A stretch of 64,000 bases of DNA, taken from positions 1,020,656-1,084,655 of the forward strand of contig CM067521.1 in NCBI GenBank assembly GCA_034509495.1, written 5' to 3'. The stretch's first letter is position 1; the number at the start of each line of letters is the position of its first letter. Both the position numbers and the translations under genes were made by a program. Below the pieces are notes generated by a model. It made no database searches. It worked only from the letters and a program-made list of their open reading frames with translations, and was not told where the DNA came from. This stretch comes from Acestrorhynchus altus. Taxonomy: Eukaryota > Chordata > Actinopteri > Characiformes > Acestrorhynchidae. Shown in pieces: positions 33,840 through 64,000 of this stretch.

Positions 33840-34290
33840 TTCACGTTGACATGATTACACCCCAAAGGTGTAAACGAGTAAACGGTGGTCATGAAGCATT
33901 TGTACATAGTCAGCAATAACACAAGGTACAGGACAGCAAATTCTGACCCTTGAACCGTTTTTTCTCAGCAGAAATGGACATTCATCAAAGTAGGCTACAT
34001 TTCTCCAGTCCTCAACCATCCAGGGTTGATGAGCCTGTGTCCACTGCAGCCTCAGCTTTCTGTTCCTGGCTGATAGAACTGGAACCTGATGTAGTCTTCT
34101 GTTGAAGCCCATCCTCTGAAAGTTCTAGTCCTGTTTACAGTAAATGTGTACCTTTACGTAACCAATGTTTCCATCACCTCCTAGAAGATTGGTCAAAATG
34201 GCCTAGATGGAAGCAATTTGTTGAATCGATCATCCTGCTTCTCGCAGTCCAACGATGCACCTCCTCTCAAAGGCAAAGTCAAAATGTTTG
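33840..34290 (-). mobile_element. Tc1-like transposase fragment, minus strand
   Basis: An 85-codon open stretch (33855-34112) reads NRKLRLQWTQAHQPWMVEDW and NVAYFDECPFLL, the first-Asp block of a Tc1-like transposase. It ends after LHDHRLLVY. The rest is missing or decayed. Confidence 0.82.
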
Positions 34291-35149
34291 AGTGCATCAT
34301 AGAGGCGAATAATCGCTCACTAAAAGGGACACTATCCAAATGTAGATACTGGGAGTGTTTTTGTAGTATGTGATTATGATTTTATGGAGTTTCATGGTTG
34401 GAATTGGCCTGCATTTGGGACAATCGGTTTTCAGTTGCAAAAGGGACCGAATGCATGTTATAGATTTGGTATGATCCAATCACCCTTTCAGAGGTCTTCA
34501 GGGACGTAAACTTTGAGCAGCTTCTTGTCTCGCCTTCTTTTGTTTGTCTCTATATTGCATTGGCAGCCCATGCATTTGTAACAGAACATGAACAAGGACA
34601 CGGGGACATTTTTGTCAGACCACAAACACAGCGACTGAAAGTAAATATGGGTGGAACATTCCTCCAGTCTCCAAATCTGATCACAAGTGGAAGAACATGA
34701 ACGTTTCACACTGTATGCACTTTTGGTCAGATCACATTGTACAACACCCAAAGGGAACTACACCGATATTTATTTTTTCAATGATTAAATGGACAAACGC
34801 TGGTATTTCAGGTGATCTGAAATGAGCCAGGACTGTTCACGGTGATGCTGAACCCAGACATCTGAGCAGCTTCAAAGCTCTCAGAAAGTCATTGCATGAA
34901 ATGGTTATGAATGTCACCTAAAATACCTCAGAATGTAAATAAATGTTTGTGCTGTAAACATGATGACACCCATCCTGTCGCCACCACTGCAAATAAAAAG
35001 AAATCTGCTCCTCAGCAAAAAAATCATTTCACATCAAACACTGAATGATATGGTTTAAAGATCAGGGAATTATATGGGTTATATAGATAATAAAAAATAG
35101 GTAATGTGTAATTCTTGAAAAACCCATTTTCACTTGCAAAACAAACATA

Positions 35150-35400
35150 CAGTCATAATTAAATAGGACGTCATAATATGAGGTAGTAATTCACAATACT
35201 TAGATTATTAAGTCATAATATACTGTCAAAGAGATTCAAAATCATGAGTCATAATTAGATAAGAGAAGTCATAATGAGAGTTCACTGAGATAGTAAATCA
35301 TAATAATGAGAAATCAAAAGGTAAAGTCATAATGAGATAGTAAATCATAATGAGATCATAATGAGTTAAGCCATCTCATTATTATGACTTAATAATGTCT
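35150..35400. repeat. AT-rich repeat of CATAATGAGATAGTAAAT-type units
   Basis: Repeated AGTCATAATGAGA and AGTAAATCATAAT units, ending with an inverted CTCATTATTATGACTT. Intergenic. Confidence 0.65.
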
Positions 35401-35459
35401 GAATGCATGTCTTCTAGAAATGTCTCACTGTCCCTTTCTGAGCCAGTGTCTCATCATTG

Positions 35460-35749
35460 TTCCTCTTGATGATGACGATGGTGATAATGATATTAATGAT
35501 GTTCATGAATGATGATAATGTTGACAACTATGTTAATGAATAACAATAATGTTAATGATGACAATGTTAATGAATGAATGTTAAATGAATAACGATGATA
35601 ATGGTGATGATAATGATGAACGGATGATAATGAATGATCATGTTAATAATAACGAATGATAAATGATAATGTTAATAATGATAATGAACGATAATGCTAA
35701 TGATGTTAATGAATGATGATTATGTTAATGATAATGATAATGTTAATGA

Positions 35750-35755
<6 letters not shown>
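35460..35755. repeat. degenerate GATGATAATGTTAATGA tract
   Basis: About 290 bp of imperfect GAT/AAT/GTTAAT trinucleotide-like units end abruptly at the fam120a CpG island. Confidence 0.8.
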
Positions 35756-55880
<20,125 letters not shown>

Positions 55881-57530
55881 ACCTATTTTTATAGAGAGGG
55901 TGAAGGATGTCGGAATGTTTCAGGGTGAAGGAAAATCTGGAAAGATGGAAAGCCTACAGTTGGTGAACATTTTTTCCTCCGAAAAGCGATAAACACGAGG
56001 ATGAAATTTTTAAGAAATCCCTCTTCAGCGAAGTCAGCGAGTTAAAACCTGCGAGTAACGACGACATTTCTCAGTACGAAACAACAACAAAAAAAAAGAC
56101 AAGAAGTAAACCAGTTTAGAGAATAATACCAGTATAAGGAGTTAGGTCTGCTCCCTCCTCACTGATATAGTTACCTGTTTCCAAACTGGTTACGCAGACA
56201 TCCTTTATTTTACGTTCTCTTGAATTGCTGAAGCCGAAAAGAACCTTTGTTTAGTAACTTATAGGTTGAGATGTTCTACCAGTACTTGGCACCATATAAA
56301 TATATATATATTTGCCATTGTAATTGAGTTTGTGTTGTGTCACGGTAAAGGTTTCTTTTCTTCTACGAAGTAAAACTCACAACAGAAAAAAGAGAAAGAG
56401 CAAGAATACATTTCTCACTTGGGTCATCGCTGTGGGTTTACTTGTGCTGAAAAAAAAAAAGATAGAAATTAACATAACGTGCAGGATTGTTCGGAAATTA
56501 AGTAATAGTATAATACTTGCAGCTTTAGGTTCTAATGATCAGTGTCCTACTTTAGCAGTGTAAGAAACATCAGCGAAAACGGGAACATCGCAGAAACGAT
56601 CCGGTGGAATAAAGAGACACCAGTGTTTTTCTTTGTCGGAAATCGCCACGCGAGCGGTTCGTTCCGTGTGGTTTCTTGAATCAGTTGTAGAACATTAGTG
56701 CGACGGTTTCAGCAACTTCTCTGCATGGTTCGCAGTTAAAAACGAAACAAAAAAAGGTGTGTAGTTATTATGCATGTTGTCCTTTTTCTTCCATCTCTAC
56801 GAGTTCTGTGCCCATTTGCAAAATCTTCAAAATGGCTAATAATCAGTAATAGTCCTCAAGGTGTTAACTGTTAGTCAGTAACTGATTTGCTCTAACCTTT
56901 AAATTTTTGTGATTATTGACCTCTGTTGCATTTATCCAAATAAAGAGACTATATCAGATGTTACCTTAGCCACGTTAAATATTGTTAACCCTGGTGTACT
57001 CATCCATCTGTATCATCCTTGTCCTTTGTTGCTGTTATTTCTGCATTCATATTAGCATAAAAAAACCTTTGGGGGGGGAAAAAAACACATGCTTTAATCT
57101 TTTTGGAATGCCCCTCCCCCGACTGTCCCCTCCCCTTTTCTTAGCCTGAGACAAACGGAACGTATGACCCTCCCACTTGAGAGTTTAGCGTAAGCAGGTC
57201 GACTTGTACTCATTCTCGGTGTTTACTTTTAGTGTTTTTCGGAGCTTCTTCTACTTCTGAACGAGAATCATTAAAGTTTTCCATCTAATCCTCCTGACGC
57301 TTCTCATCGCACATTAGTGATCAGAGATATGGTGTATCCCCTGCCCGCCAGACTAAATAGGTTACCTTAATGTAAGTTGATCGGAGTTTTCTCCTAACTC
57401 ATGGGGTGTTAAAGAATGATCTACTGTTGGGTTTGAGTGACTGTTGATGGATTGTGGTGTGACGTATTAGAAGGAAATTGAATGCAACTTACAATGCTTA
57501 ATAAAAGTCTTTATTCTTTTAGTATAACTC
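55881..57530 (+). terminator. fam120a: fam120a 3'UTR with two polyA signals
   Basis: About 1.6 kb after the stop holds no gene and, unusually for this window, no recognisable transposon. AATAAA occurs at 56939-56944 (proximal) and 57500-57505 (distal, followed by a T-rich GTCTTTATTCTTTT). Alternative 3' ends are therefore likely. The foldback copy at 57650 lies just beyond. Confidence 0.7.
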
Positions 57531-57649
57531 CACGGCGTCCGCCTGTTTATTGGGTTTCAGTGACCTGCTTTGCCTCTTTACTGCTTTTAAAAATATAAAA
57601 AAATACCTTTATACTGAAGATGTCCAACAGAACGAAAACACAACGAGAC

Positions 57650-57925
57650 AGCAGAGCTGCTGGAGTGTTTAAACCCCTCACTGTCACTGCTGGACTGAGC
57701 GTCCTGTGGGCAGCGGCAGTGGGACCCTGGGAGTCCAACACAAACTGCAGAAACAGATGAGCGTCTCTCTCTGACTTTACAAAGTGGAGACGCTCAGTAG
57801 GAGCGTCTAATAGAGTGGACAGTGAGTGGACACAGTGTTTAAACACTCCAGCAGCACTGCTGTGTGCTGATCCACTCATAGCAGCACAAGACCACTGATC
57901 ATGTTATGGTTGATCGATATCTTTC
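57650..57925. mobile_element. foldback element, copy 17, diverged
   Basis: The central halves face each other (GCTGGAGTGTTTAAAC and GTTTAAACACTCCAGC), ending with GACCACTGATCATGTTATGG. It lies just past the distal fam120a polyA signal. Confidence 0.78.
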
Positions 57926-58449
57926 GATATCGATGTTTGTGCATTTCAGAGAATTAGAATTTCATAAAAAGGATTTTTTTTTAATTTAATGTAAAAATAA
58001 CTTTAATAATACAAAATATGACGGATTACTTGTTAAGTTAATAATACATTTTTACAAAGATGCACTAATTGGTTTACTATGGTTTGTTGACTATTTGATC
58101 AGATCAGATTAGATTAGATCTGACAGCCATCATTTATTGGCGTGTTTACTTGGAGAAAATCTCACGACCGTCCCGACCATAATCCAGCAGTTAATACTAA
58201 TTTTTTAAAGCCACCTACTGAAATGCAACACCAGTCATACAGCAGAAATGGTTCCTTTTGTATTTTTATTTATAAAAATGTTTAAAAAATACAAAATGTT
58301 ACGTTTTATTTTTAATCAATTTTAAAAAATGAATCTAAGGTGTAACAAAATGTGCAGAAGGGAAGCACAGTATATATTTTCTATCCATCATGCTTTGTTT
58401 CATTAATGCACTGTGGACTTCATAACTATATTAGGACATATTTTCATAT
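57926..58449. other. gene-free AT-rich stretch
   Basis: Downstream of fam120a; AT-rich, with no exon, RNA gene or assignable repeat seen. Confidence 0.55.
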
Positions 58450-58493
58450 CATTATTATTATTATTATTGTTATTATTATTATTATTGTTATTA

Positions 58494-58525
<32 letters not shown>

Positions 58526-58527
58526 GT
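58450..58527. repeat. (ATT)n microsatellite
   Basis: About 26 ATT units with four GTT interruptions. Confidence 0.98.
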
Positions 58528-58599
58528 GCTGCCTATACGCCATTATACGCAATAAATAGCAAATATGTTTATCCCAGTTGGGTGAGAACAAAATAGATT

Positions 58600-58801
58600 T
58601 CTATGAGAGAGACACTGAAAGAGAAAGACAGAGAAAAAGACAGAGACACAGAGAGAAAGAGAGAGAGAGAGACTGACCTCAAACTGAGTACCACCCTGAC
58701 CAGCTACAGACTCAGATCCAGGGTTCCTCAGGAGAACCGGATTTGCCAAATGAACAGGACAGAGACAGAGCTGCACTTCCTAACAGAATTCCTAAAATAT
58801 A

Positions 58802-58868
<67 letters not shown>

Positions 58869-58955
58869 TACAGTGAGAGGGAAAGAGACACTGAGACAAA
58901 GACAATGAGAAAGAGGGAGCAACAGAGAGACATTGAGAGAGAGAGAGACACACAA
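58600..58955. repeat. GAGA-rich low-complexity tract around a (TA)n microsatellite
   Basis: AGAGAGACACTGAAAGAG-type purine repeats flank a non-repetitive insert (58670-58800) and a TA run at 58805-58861. A similar GAGAGACACTGAGAG tract is at 62.55-62.83 kb. Confidence 0.9.
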
Positions 58956-59011
58956 GGCTCTATCTAGTGTGCTTTTTTACCTGGAATCTTTCTCTGCTTG
59001 TAAGTTTAGGT

Positions 59012-60027
59012 CAGAGTGCCCAATAGGCCGATCGTGATCTTCTGCTCGATCGCAAAGGAAGTGTGGGTAGATCACATGACAGGGTAGCCAATCAGAACTT
59101 TTGACACCCTGCACATGCGTGTTAAACCGCGATATCTTGTTCAGTTACCTTGCTGCATAGCTAGTCTCCAATTTATTTAAACTAAATACAACAAAGGGAA
59201 TGTTGAATGACCTTAATGCAACATCTGTCCTCAAAGTTGCAGCACCATGATTTGTCAAACTCAGAATGTCACAGAGCTGGAGATGGTAGAGAGACATATG
59301 AAGCAGCTCGACAGGTAATGCACACAGAGCAGATCGAGAACTGTCTGTCCAAGTTTGACAGACGCTTTCAAGACTTTGCTTTACTGAGCCCAGTTTCTTC
59401 ATTCATGTGCTGCCCTTTTCAGGAAGATGCCGAGGTGGATTCACCTGAACTCCTCTGGTGTGGAGAATGAAATTTTGAGTCTACAAGCTGACATTGAGCT
59501 AAAGTCCAGGGCTCATGGACAGTTCTGGAACTACCCCAACATGAGAAATGTGCCACTCCCCTGATTGCATTATTCAAGTTCCCACCTATTTGTGCGTAAT
59601 CTCAGACTTTTCCTACATGAAGATGATTGTCTAAATACGTTCATGACTGATGATTGTCCAGCAGCATGCTTGAAGCTGGCCATCAGCAGCTACTGTCCGG
59701 ACTATGCTGCCTTGGCTGATGCCATTCAGTGCAAATCATCAGAGTAAGGTAAGGACAAACAATATACAGAGATGTATTGTGCAATGTGGGTTCATGCAGT
59801 TATAAGGTATTATAGATGAAATTCAAATTCAATTAAAAAATACTTTATTTATCCTAAGGGAAAAAGGAAAGGAAAGAAAGAATACACAATATTAAATAGT
59901 AATGATAACTTAAATAATGATAATATAGAACAAATAAATGTATGTTTTGCATTTTTATTGTAGGTATCATTTTGACTTGGTCATCTTATAAGTAACTCGC
60001 AAGCTGAAAAGGTGTGGGCACCCCTGG
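59012..60027 (+). mobile_element. hAT-type element with terminal repeats and 8-bp target duplication
   Basis: The left end CAGAGTGCCCAA and the right end, inverse of CAGGGGTGCCCACA, are hAT-like termini. Flanking octamers GTTTAGGT (59004-59011) and GTTTAGGC (60028-60035) match 7 of 8, as expected for hAT duplications. Inside is a broken + frame resembling the C-terminal part of GTF2IRD2/ZBED-like hAT-derived proteins: FDRRFQDFALLSPVSSF and KLAISSYCPDYAALADAIQ. At 1016 bp it is non-autonomous. Confidence 0.85.
59140..59748 (+). pseudogene. hAT-derived GTF2IRD2-like transposase remnant
   Basis: The frame is interrupted by stops and shifts. Recognisable pieces are LNDLNATSVLKVAA (59210-59251), LSKFDRRFQDFALLSPVSSF (59346-59405) and the C-terminus DDCPAACLKLAISSYCPDY, ending CKSSE and TAA at about 59745. 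It has lost the catalytic middle. Confidence 0.7.
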
Positions 60028-60429
60028 TTTAGGCTGTTTCTTTAGACTTACTTAATTAGACTCTGTAGGAACTTTTTGTCTGTCTTATCTAACCGGGTAC
60101 CTATCCTGTTAGTTGAAATCAGGTGTGGTTTTGGGTTAGCTATGGTGTGAATTGCAGGGGCGGTGTTCCAGAATGCAATTCTAGATAAATTAAAGGGATA
60201 TCAGATACAGGTTTGTAGGTAGTTGTTGAGATATATGTTTTAAATTGTTATTAGAAACCTCTAGTTTCAAACGTGTTTTCCCATTCGAGTTGTCACATCC
60301 TGCTACATCAGAAGACGTTACCGCAGTAACAGAAACCGCAATACCAGTAACTCCATTTATTCGCTGCTTCACCAGACTGGTGACTGTACTGTAGCTTGAA
60401 TTACCAGTCAGCAGTACAGAAAGCTGACT

Positions 60430-61280
60430 TCATGTCAGCCCTGGCACCTGCACAATCTCTAGACTTCTTGGCTCTGACAGAGACGTGGTTCACCCCTGAG
60501 AACACTGCAACTTTGGCTGCGTTGTCCCCCGCCTTTGGTTTCTCTCACTCTCCATGAAGGGTCAGCAGAGGTGGAGGCACAGCCATTTGCTCAGGGGTGG
60601 CGATCGCCCTCACACTCTCACATCTTGGACATTTCCTCCTTTGGAATCTCCATGCTACGGCATATTTTCCACCAACCTCCACACATCATTGTTCTCTTCA
60701 TCGACCTCCTGGTCCATTAACAAATTTACTGAAGAATTGGACACTTCCTGAGTAAGTCTCTGTTGAGACTTCACTGATTCCCACAGGATTTCAACTCTTC
60801 CATCTGAGAAACTGCAGTCATCATGTCTCCAACTTCTATCTTCTTTGAGACCTCACTTTTTAATTCAGTCTGGCCCAATGCACAAGTGGTAAGTAAACAT
60901 TGGATCTAATCTTTAGCAGACCTGTCCTGCTTTGGATCTGCAGACAATTACTCCTTGACTTTTCTGGACTATCACTCATGTCCTTCACACTCTCCCTCTT
61001 TCCATGTTGTCTCCTCAACTTCTTCCATCCTTCACTCTCTCCCTAATCTCTCTCCCTCCACCGTTCTAACCAACCTTCCACATTTTGATTCTTCCTCTCC
61101 ACTGAAACTGCTACAAGCACCTCTCCTTCATCCATCTCCTGTAGTCAACCTTCTGTCCTCTCTCTCAAAGACCTGCAAGCACCTACAGACCTTCCTGTGG
61201 CTGACAGAGGTTCTGCACCTAACTCATCTGCTGGCTCCCTGTAGCTGCCCACATGTGATTCAAAACCCTCGATGCTGACT
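60430..61280 (+). mobile_element. L2-type LINE ORF2 fragment: endonuclease region
   Basis: SLDFLALTETWFTPENTATL (from 60455) is the APE endonuclease LTETW block. GGGTAICSGVAIALTLSHL, HRPPGPL and TLDLIFSRPVL follow in canonical order with stops. The reverse transcriptase does not follow; the 3' end does. Confidence 0.8.
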
Positions 61281-61660
61281 CTACAAATCCAAAACGGACC
61301 AGCCTCCTACGACGGCAATGGTCAGCCGAGCTGTACCAAGAGCCCTTCCAGCTTCACGTACAGCTAGGCTTGACCCACCATCCCTCAGAATGCAAGGAAA
61401 ACATGCATCCAGATTCTTTTCTGTTCTGGCACAAAATGGTGGAACTAATCCCTCACTGTCTTCAACCACAGACTGAAGACCAGTCTCTTTCATGAGCACT
61501 TAACCCATAAAAACATTTGTGTTCAGCATGATCCACTTTAGAGGAACCCTAGATTACTAGACTTGTTATCACTAGGCTATGATATTCTAAGAACAGCAAA
61601 GCATTCTTTGTAAGTCGCCTGGAGAAGGGCGCCTCTAAATTGCAGAAAATGTAATAAAGT
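61281..61660 (+). mobile_element. L2-type LINE ORF2 3' end
   Basis: The reading SRAVPRALPASRTARLDPPS, LRMQGKHASRFFSVLAQNGG and a tail TGTAAGTCGCCTGGAGAAGG, TCTAAAT is the C-terminal end and 3' tail of an L2-like element. The RT has been deleted between this and the endonuclease part. Confidence 0.78.
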
Positions 61661-61794
61661 ACAAATAACCATAGATGGATTGATTAGTGATATAAAAATA
61701 CAATAGACTCAGATTCAAAGCATGAAACAAAAAGTGGCCCAGATTAACAGTGGAAGTAACTGCTTAAATCATGCTTTTACATCTGACAGATCAG

Positions 61795-62035
61795 CATCCA
61801 TCTGATCCTCTTCTGTCTCTCTCCCAAACCCTCTCATCTCTCAGGCATCCACACCTCATCCAAGATTTGTCACTACTTTGAAGAAAAGGAAGATTCAAGC
61901 AATGCTTCTCCACCAACCTCTACTCTTCCCACCAGACACCCTTCTTCTCCTCCTGCATGTCTTTCCTCTTTCACTCCACAGCTGACATCCTTTCATCTTC
62001 TCACATCTAATAATCCAACCACCTGTCCTCTAGAC
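61795..62035 (+). mobile_element. L2-type LINE linker fragment, second copy
   Basis: CTCATCCAAGATTTGTCACT, CACCAACCTCTACTCTTCCC and ACATCTAATAATCCAACCAC, then CTGTCCTC(TAGA)CC encode the linker before the RT (LTSNNPTTCPLD-like). Confidence 0.65.
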
Positions 62036-62129
62036 CAGTGGTCCCCAACCCTCGGACTGATACTGGTCTGTGGAGCAATTGTACTGTCAGATAATAACCC
62101 CATTAGTTTGGTCAAGAGGAGAGGAGTAG

Positions 62130-62545
62130 CCAGGAGAATTATTAAAGCCAAAAATGGACCAGCTCTTCCATACATGACGGCAATGGTCAAAACCTGCTGT
62201 ACCAAGAGCCCTTTGAGCTTCAAGCTTGGCCTGACCCACCATCCCTCAAAACACAAGGAAAACATGCATCCAGACTCTTTTCTGTTCTGGCAAAAATTGG
62301 TGGAATGAACATCCCCTGGGAGTCCAATCAGCTGAGTCCCTCACTGTCTTCAAACACAGACTGAAGACTCATCTGTTTCAGGAGTATTTAACTCCATAAA
62401 GACATTTGTGTTCAGCAGGATCTAGCTGAGGAATGTCTAGATTCTAGTCTGCTAGCTAAGGATATTCTGAGTGAACAGCAAAGCACTTTTTGCTGTTCTC
62501 CAGTTGCTCATAAGGGCGTCTGCTAAACGCCATAAATGTAAATGG
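62130..62545 (+). mobile_element. L2-type LINE 3' end, second copy
   Basis: KAKNGPALPYMTAMVKTCCT, KLGLTHHPSKHKENMHPDS and a tail CATAAGGGCGTCTGCTAAAC correspond to the 61.28-61.66 kb fragment but are diverged. A GGTCCCCAACCCTCGGACTG repeat lies just 5' at 62040. Confidence 0.75.
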
Positions 62546-62547
62546 GA

Positions 62548-62835
62548 ATGTAAATTAGACTGACTGAGAGATACTGAGAGAGCAACACTCTAAGAGAGAG
62601 AAAAACAGAGAGAAAGAGAGACACTGAGAGATACCGTAGAGACACTTCTGGCTGAGACAGAGATCTGTAGAGAGAGACACACACAGACAGAGATAAGAGA
62701 GAGAGAACAGCAAGACACAGAAAGAGAGACACTGAGACTGACTGAGAAAGAGCGATACTGAGAGAGACACTAAGAGAGAGGAAGAGACAGAGAAAGACAC
62801 AGAGATACACTTAGAGAGAGACAAAGAGAGAGACA
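62548..62835. repeat. GAGAGACACTGAGAG low-complexity tract
   Basis: An imperfect purine-rich repeat lies between an L2 3' end and the ORF1 relic. Frames on it are not genes. Confidence 0.9.
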
Positions 62836-62849
62836 CGTAGTTTAAACCC

Positions 62850-63835
62850 CTTTTCCAGCACTAGTGATAATGATAGTGATAGTCATATTGATAGTGATTG
62901 TGCCAAGTGTCAGATAGTTAGCTCCCAAGTTGAGAAGTTAGAGGTGTGTGTCCAGGGTTTACTGAAGGACAGAGATTTAGTCAGTATTAGCACCCCTGGG
63001 TGCCTCAAGTAGAGTCAGCACTCGACCACTGCAGAGTCTTCACATCGCGACTATTGGTAAAGCCATACATACAAAGCTGACCCAAAACACCGCCCCGCTC
63101 ACGTGTCAAACAGGTTTGCCTCTGGCCCAGCAAAGGCACCGGAGGACCCTGGCCAAGACTCCCATGTAGGAGTCATTTATCCAACACATGAAAATAGCAA
63201 AGTCCTTTAGGGCACCAGCGGTCACAGTTAGTTGTTTATTGTGAGCCAGGCTGCCGGATGTTAGTGGTCATCTTAAGTTAGCAAATAGGAAATGTTCGAA
63301 GATAGTAACTATGTGAAGCCAATGATACACGTCTATGGAGTAGTGACTAAAGTTAAAATTATAGAGGTGGGTTGAACTGGCCCAGACAATGTCCGATGCC
63401 GTAATTTGCTCAGGCCCCATCCCAATGCGGCGAGGCGCCGAAGCCGACAGGCTTACAGCGCTGAACTGCTGGATGTCCAAGTGGTGTCTAGAAAACAATG
63501 TGGCCGAGTAGACAATTGTGGGAAATTCTGGGAGGCAAAACTAGTCTGATAGGTGGATGGTGTCCACCACATGGGAGTAGGTGCTGCCTGACTGCAGCAT
63601 AGCCTATAGTCCAGTTAGTCAGCAGAGTAGCATTAGCAGAGCCAGACGAGGTCAAAAGAGACAGACCGCAAACTAACCGCTCTGTGTTGCTTGAGGTGCC
63701 ACCAGGCTTCAACAGATGAGACTGTTTCTGTGCCCCAAACTAAAGCTACAAACACAGAAAACTAAAACAGTCTGTCAATCCTGGGAGGTCACCATAAAGG
63801 TAAAGGAGATTTTATCATTCACTTTGAGAAGGTAG
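62850..63835 (+). pseudogene. esterase-type ORF1 relic of an L2-like LINE
   Basis: CAKCQIVSSQVEKLEVCVQG (62901 on) is a coiled-coil start. Broken segments follow: LAKTMSDAVICSGPIPMRRG-like text (63370-63430), LTALNCWMSKWCLENNVAE, and near 63560-63580 a GWCPPHG-like or DRWMVSTTWE frame. This is the layout of SGNH/esterase-type ORF1 proteins in fish L2 elements. Several stops and shifts are present. Confidence 0.65.
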
Positions 63836-64000
63836 ATGGTCCATTATAAAAAATATTTATTTAATTTTTAATTATTATTATTTAATTTCCATTGAGGCAT
63901 AGCTACTAAAATAAGTACGCCTCGTTTCCTGGTAATACTAAGGCCTAATAAGATCAACTACAGCCCAACAAATTACTGAAAACCTACCTGATTTTTTAAC

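Larger units (their letters stand above)
30573..35149. other. intergenic cass4-fam120a, gene-free
   Basis: It contains the foldbacks, LINE tails and Tc1 fragment listed separately. A GGTTGACCGATAAAGAGTTT repeat fragment is near 31268, and small (AAT)n and GATA runs occur at 31400 and 31650. Stretches 30600-31250, 32910-33440 and 34290-35150 show nothing I can assign. Confidence 0.55.

Noticed and set aside
34488..34751. 87-codon minus-strand frame with several Cys (CYKCMGCQC)
   Set aside because: It looks zinc-ribbon-like, but the cysteine spacing matches no family I know and the surroundings are repeat debris; left unannotated.

Overview
The window is vertebrate nuclear DNA, almost certainly from a teleost fish. 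It has spliced genes with GT-AG introns, a CpG-rich promoter, many dinucleotide microsatellites and dense families of degenerate Tc1-like, hAT, L2 LINE and tRNA-SINE relics. The commonest repeat is a palindromic foldback element that I associate, from memory only, with ostariophysan fishes (characins, catfishes, electric fishes). There is no sign of prokaryotic or viral gene organisation. Most short open frames are chance frames inside repeats.

Three protein genes lie in tandem on the + strand. (1) The last two coding exons of cstf1 (CstF-50, an mRNA 3'-end processing WD40 protein) occupy 726-1521; its polyA signal is at 1794. (2) A complete cass4 (Cas-family docking protein) starts with a two-codon first coding exon at 5539-5544. 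A 15.6 kb intron follows, then six coding exons between 21141 and 28024. The spliced frame is 781 aa. (3) A complete fam120a (constitutive coactivator of PPAR-gamma-like protein 1, OSSA) has 17 coding exons from 36094 to 55880. The spliced frame is 1042 aa, the promoter is a CpG island and the 3'UTR is about 1.6 kb. All exon junctions were checked by hand for AG/GT dinucleotides and phase.

Layout: 1-1800 end of cstf1; 1800-5150 intergenic, with a SINE palindrome and two foldbacks; 5150-29800 cass4, with a repeat-filled intron 1 and possible 3'UTR; 29.9-30.6 kb a 60-bp minisatellite; 30.6-35.7 kb intergenic repeat debris; 35.75-57.5 kb fam120a, most of whose later introns carry a foldback copy; 57.5-64 kb a repeat graveyard with a hAT element bounded by an 8-bp target duplication and several L2 LINE fragments, including an esterase-type ORF1 relic.

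The genes do not form a pathway. cstf1 acts in nuclear polyadenylation, cass4 in focal-adhesion/Src-family signalling, and fam120a in RNA binding and Src/PI3K survival signalling. cstf1-cass4 adjacency matches human 20q13; human FAM120A is on 9q22. I found no previously undescribed functional system. The most unusual items are the clustered foldback family, the GC-box minisatellite arrays in cass4 introns, the relic Src-binding motif in cass4, and well-delimited nested transposon insertions.
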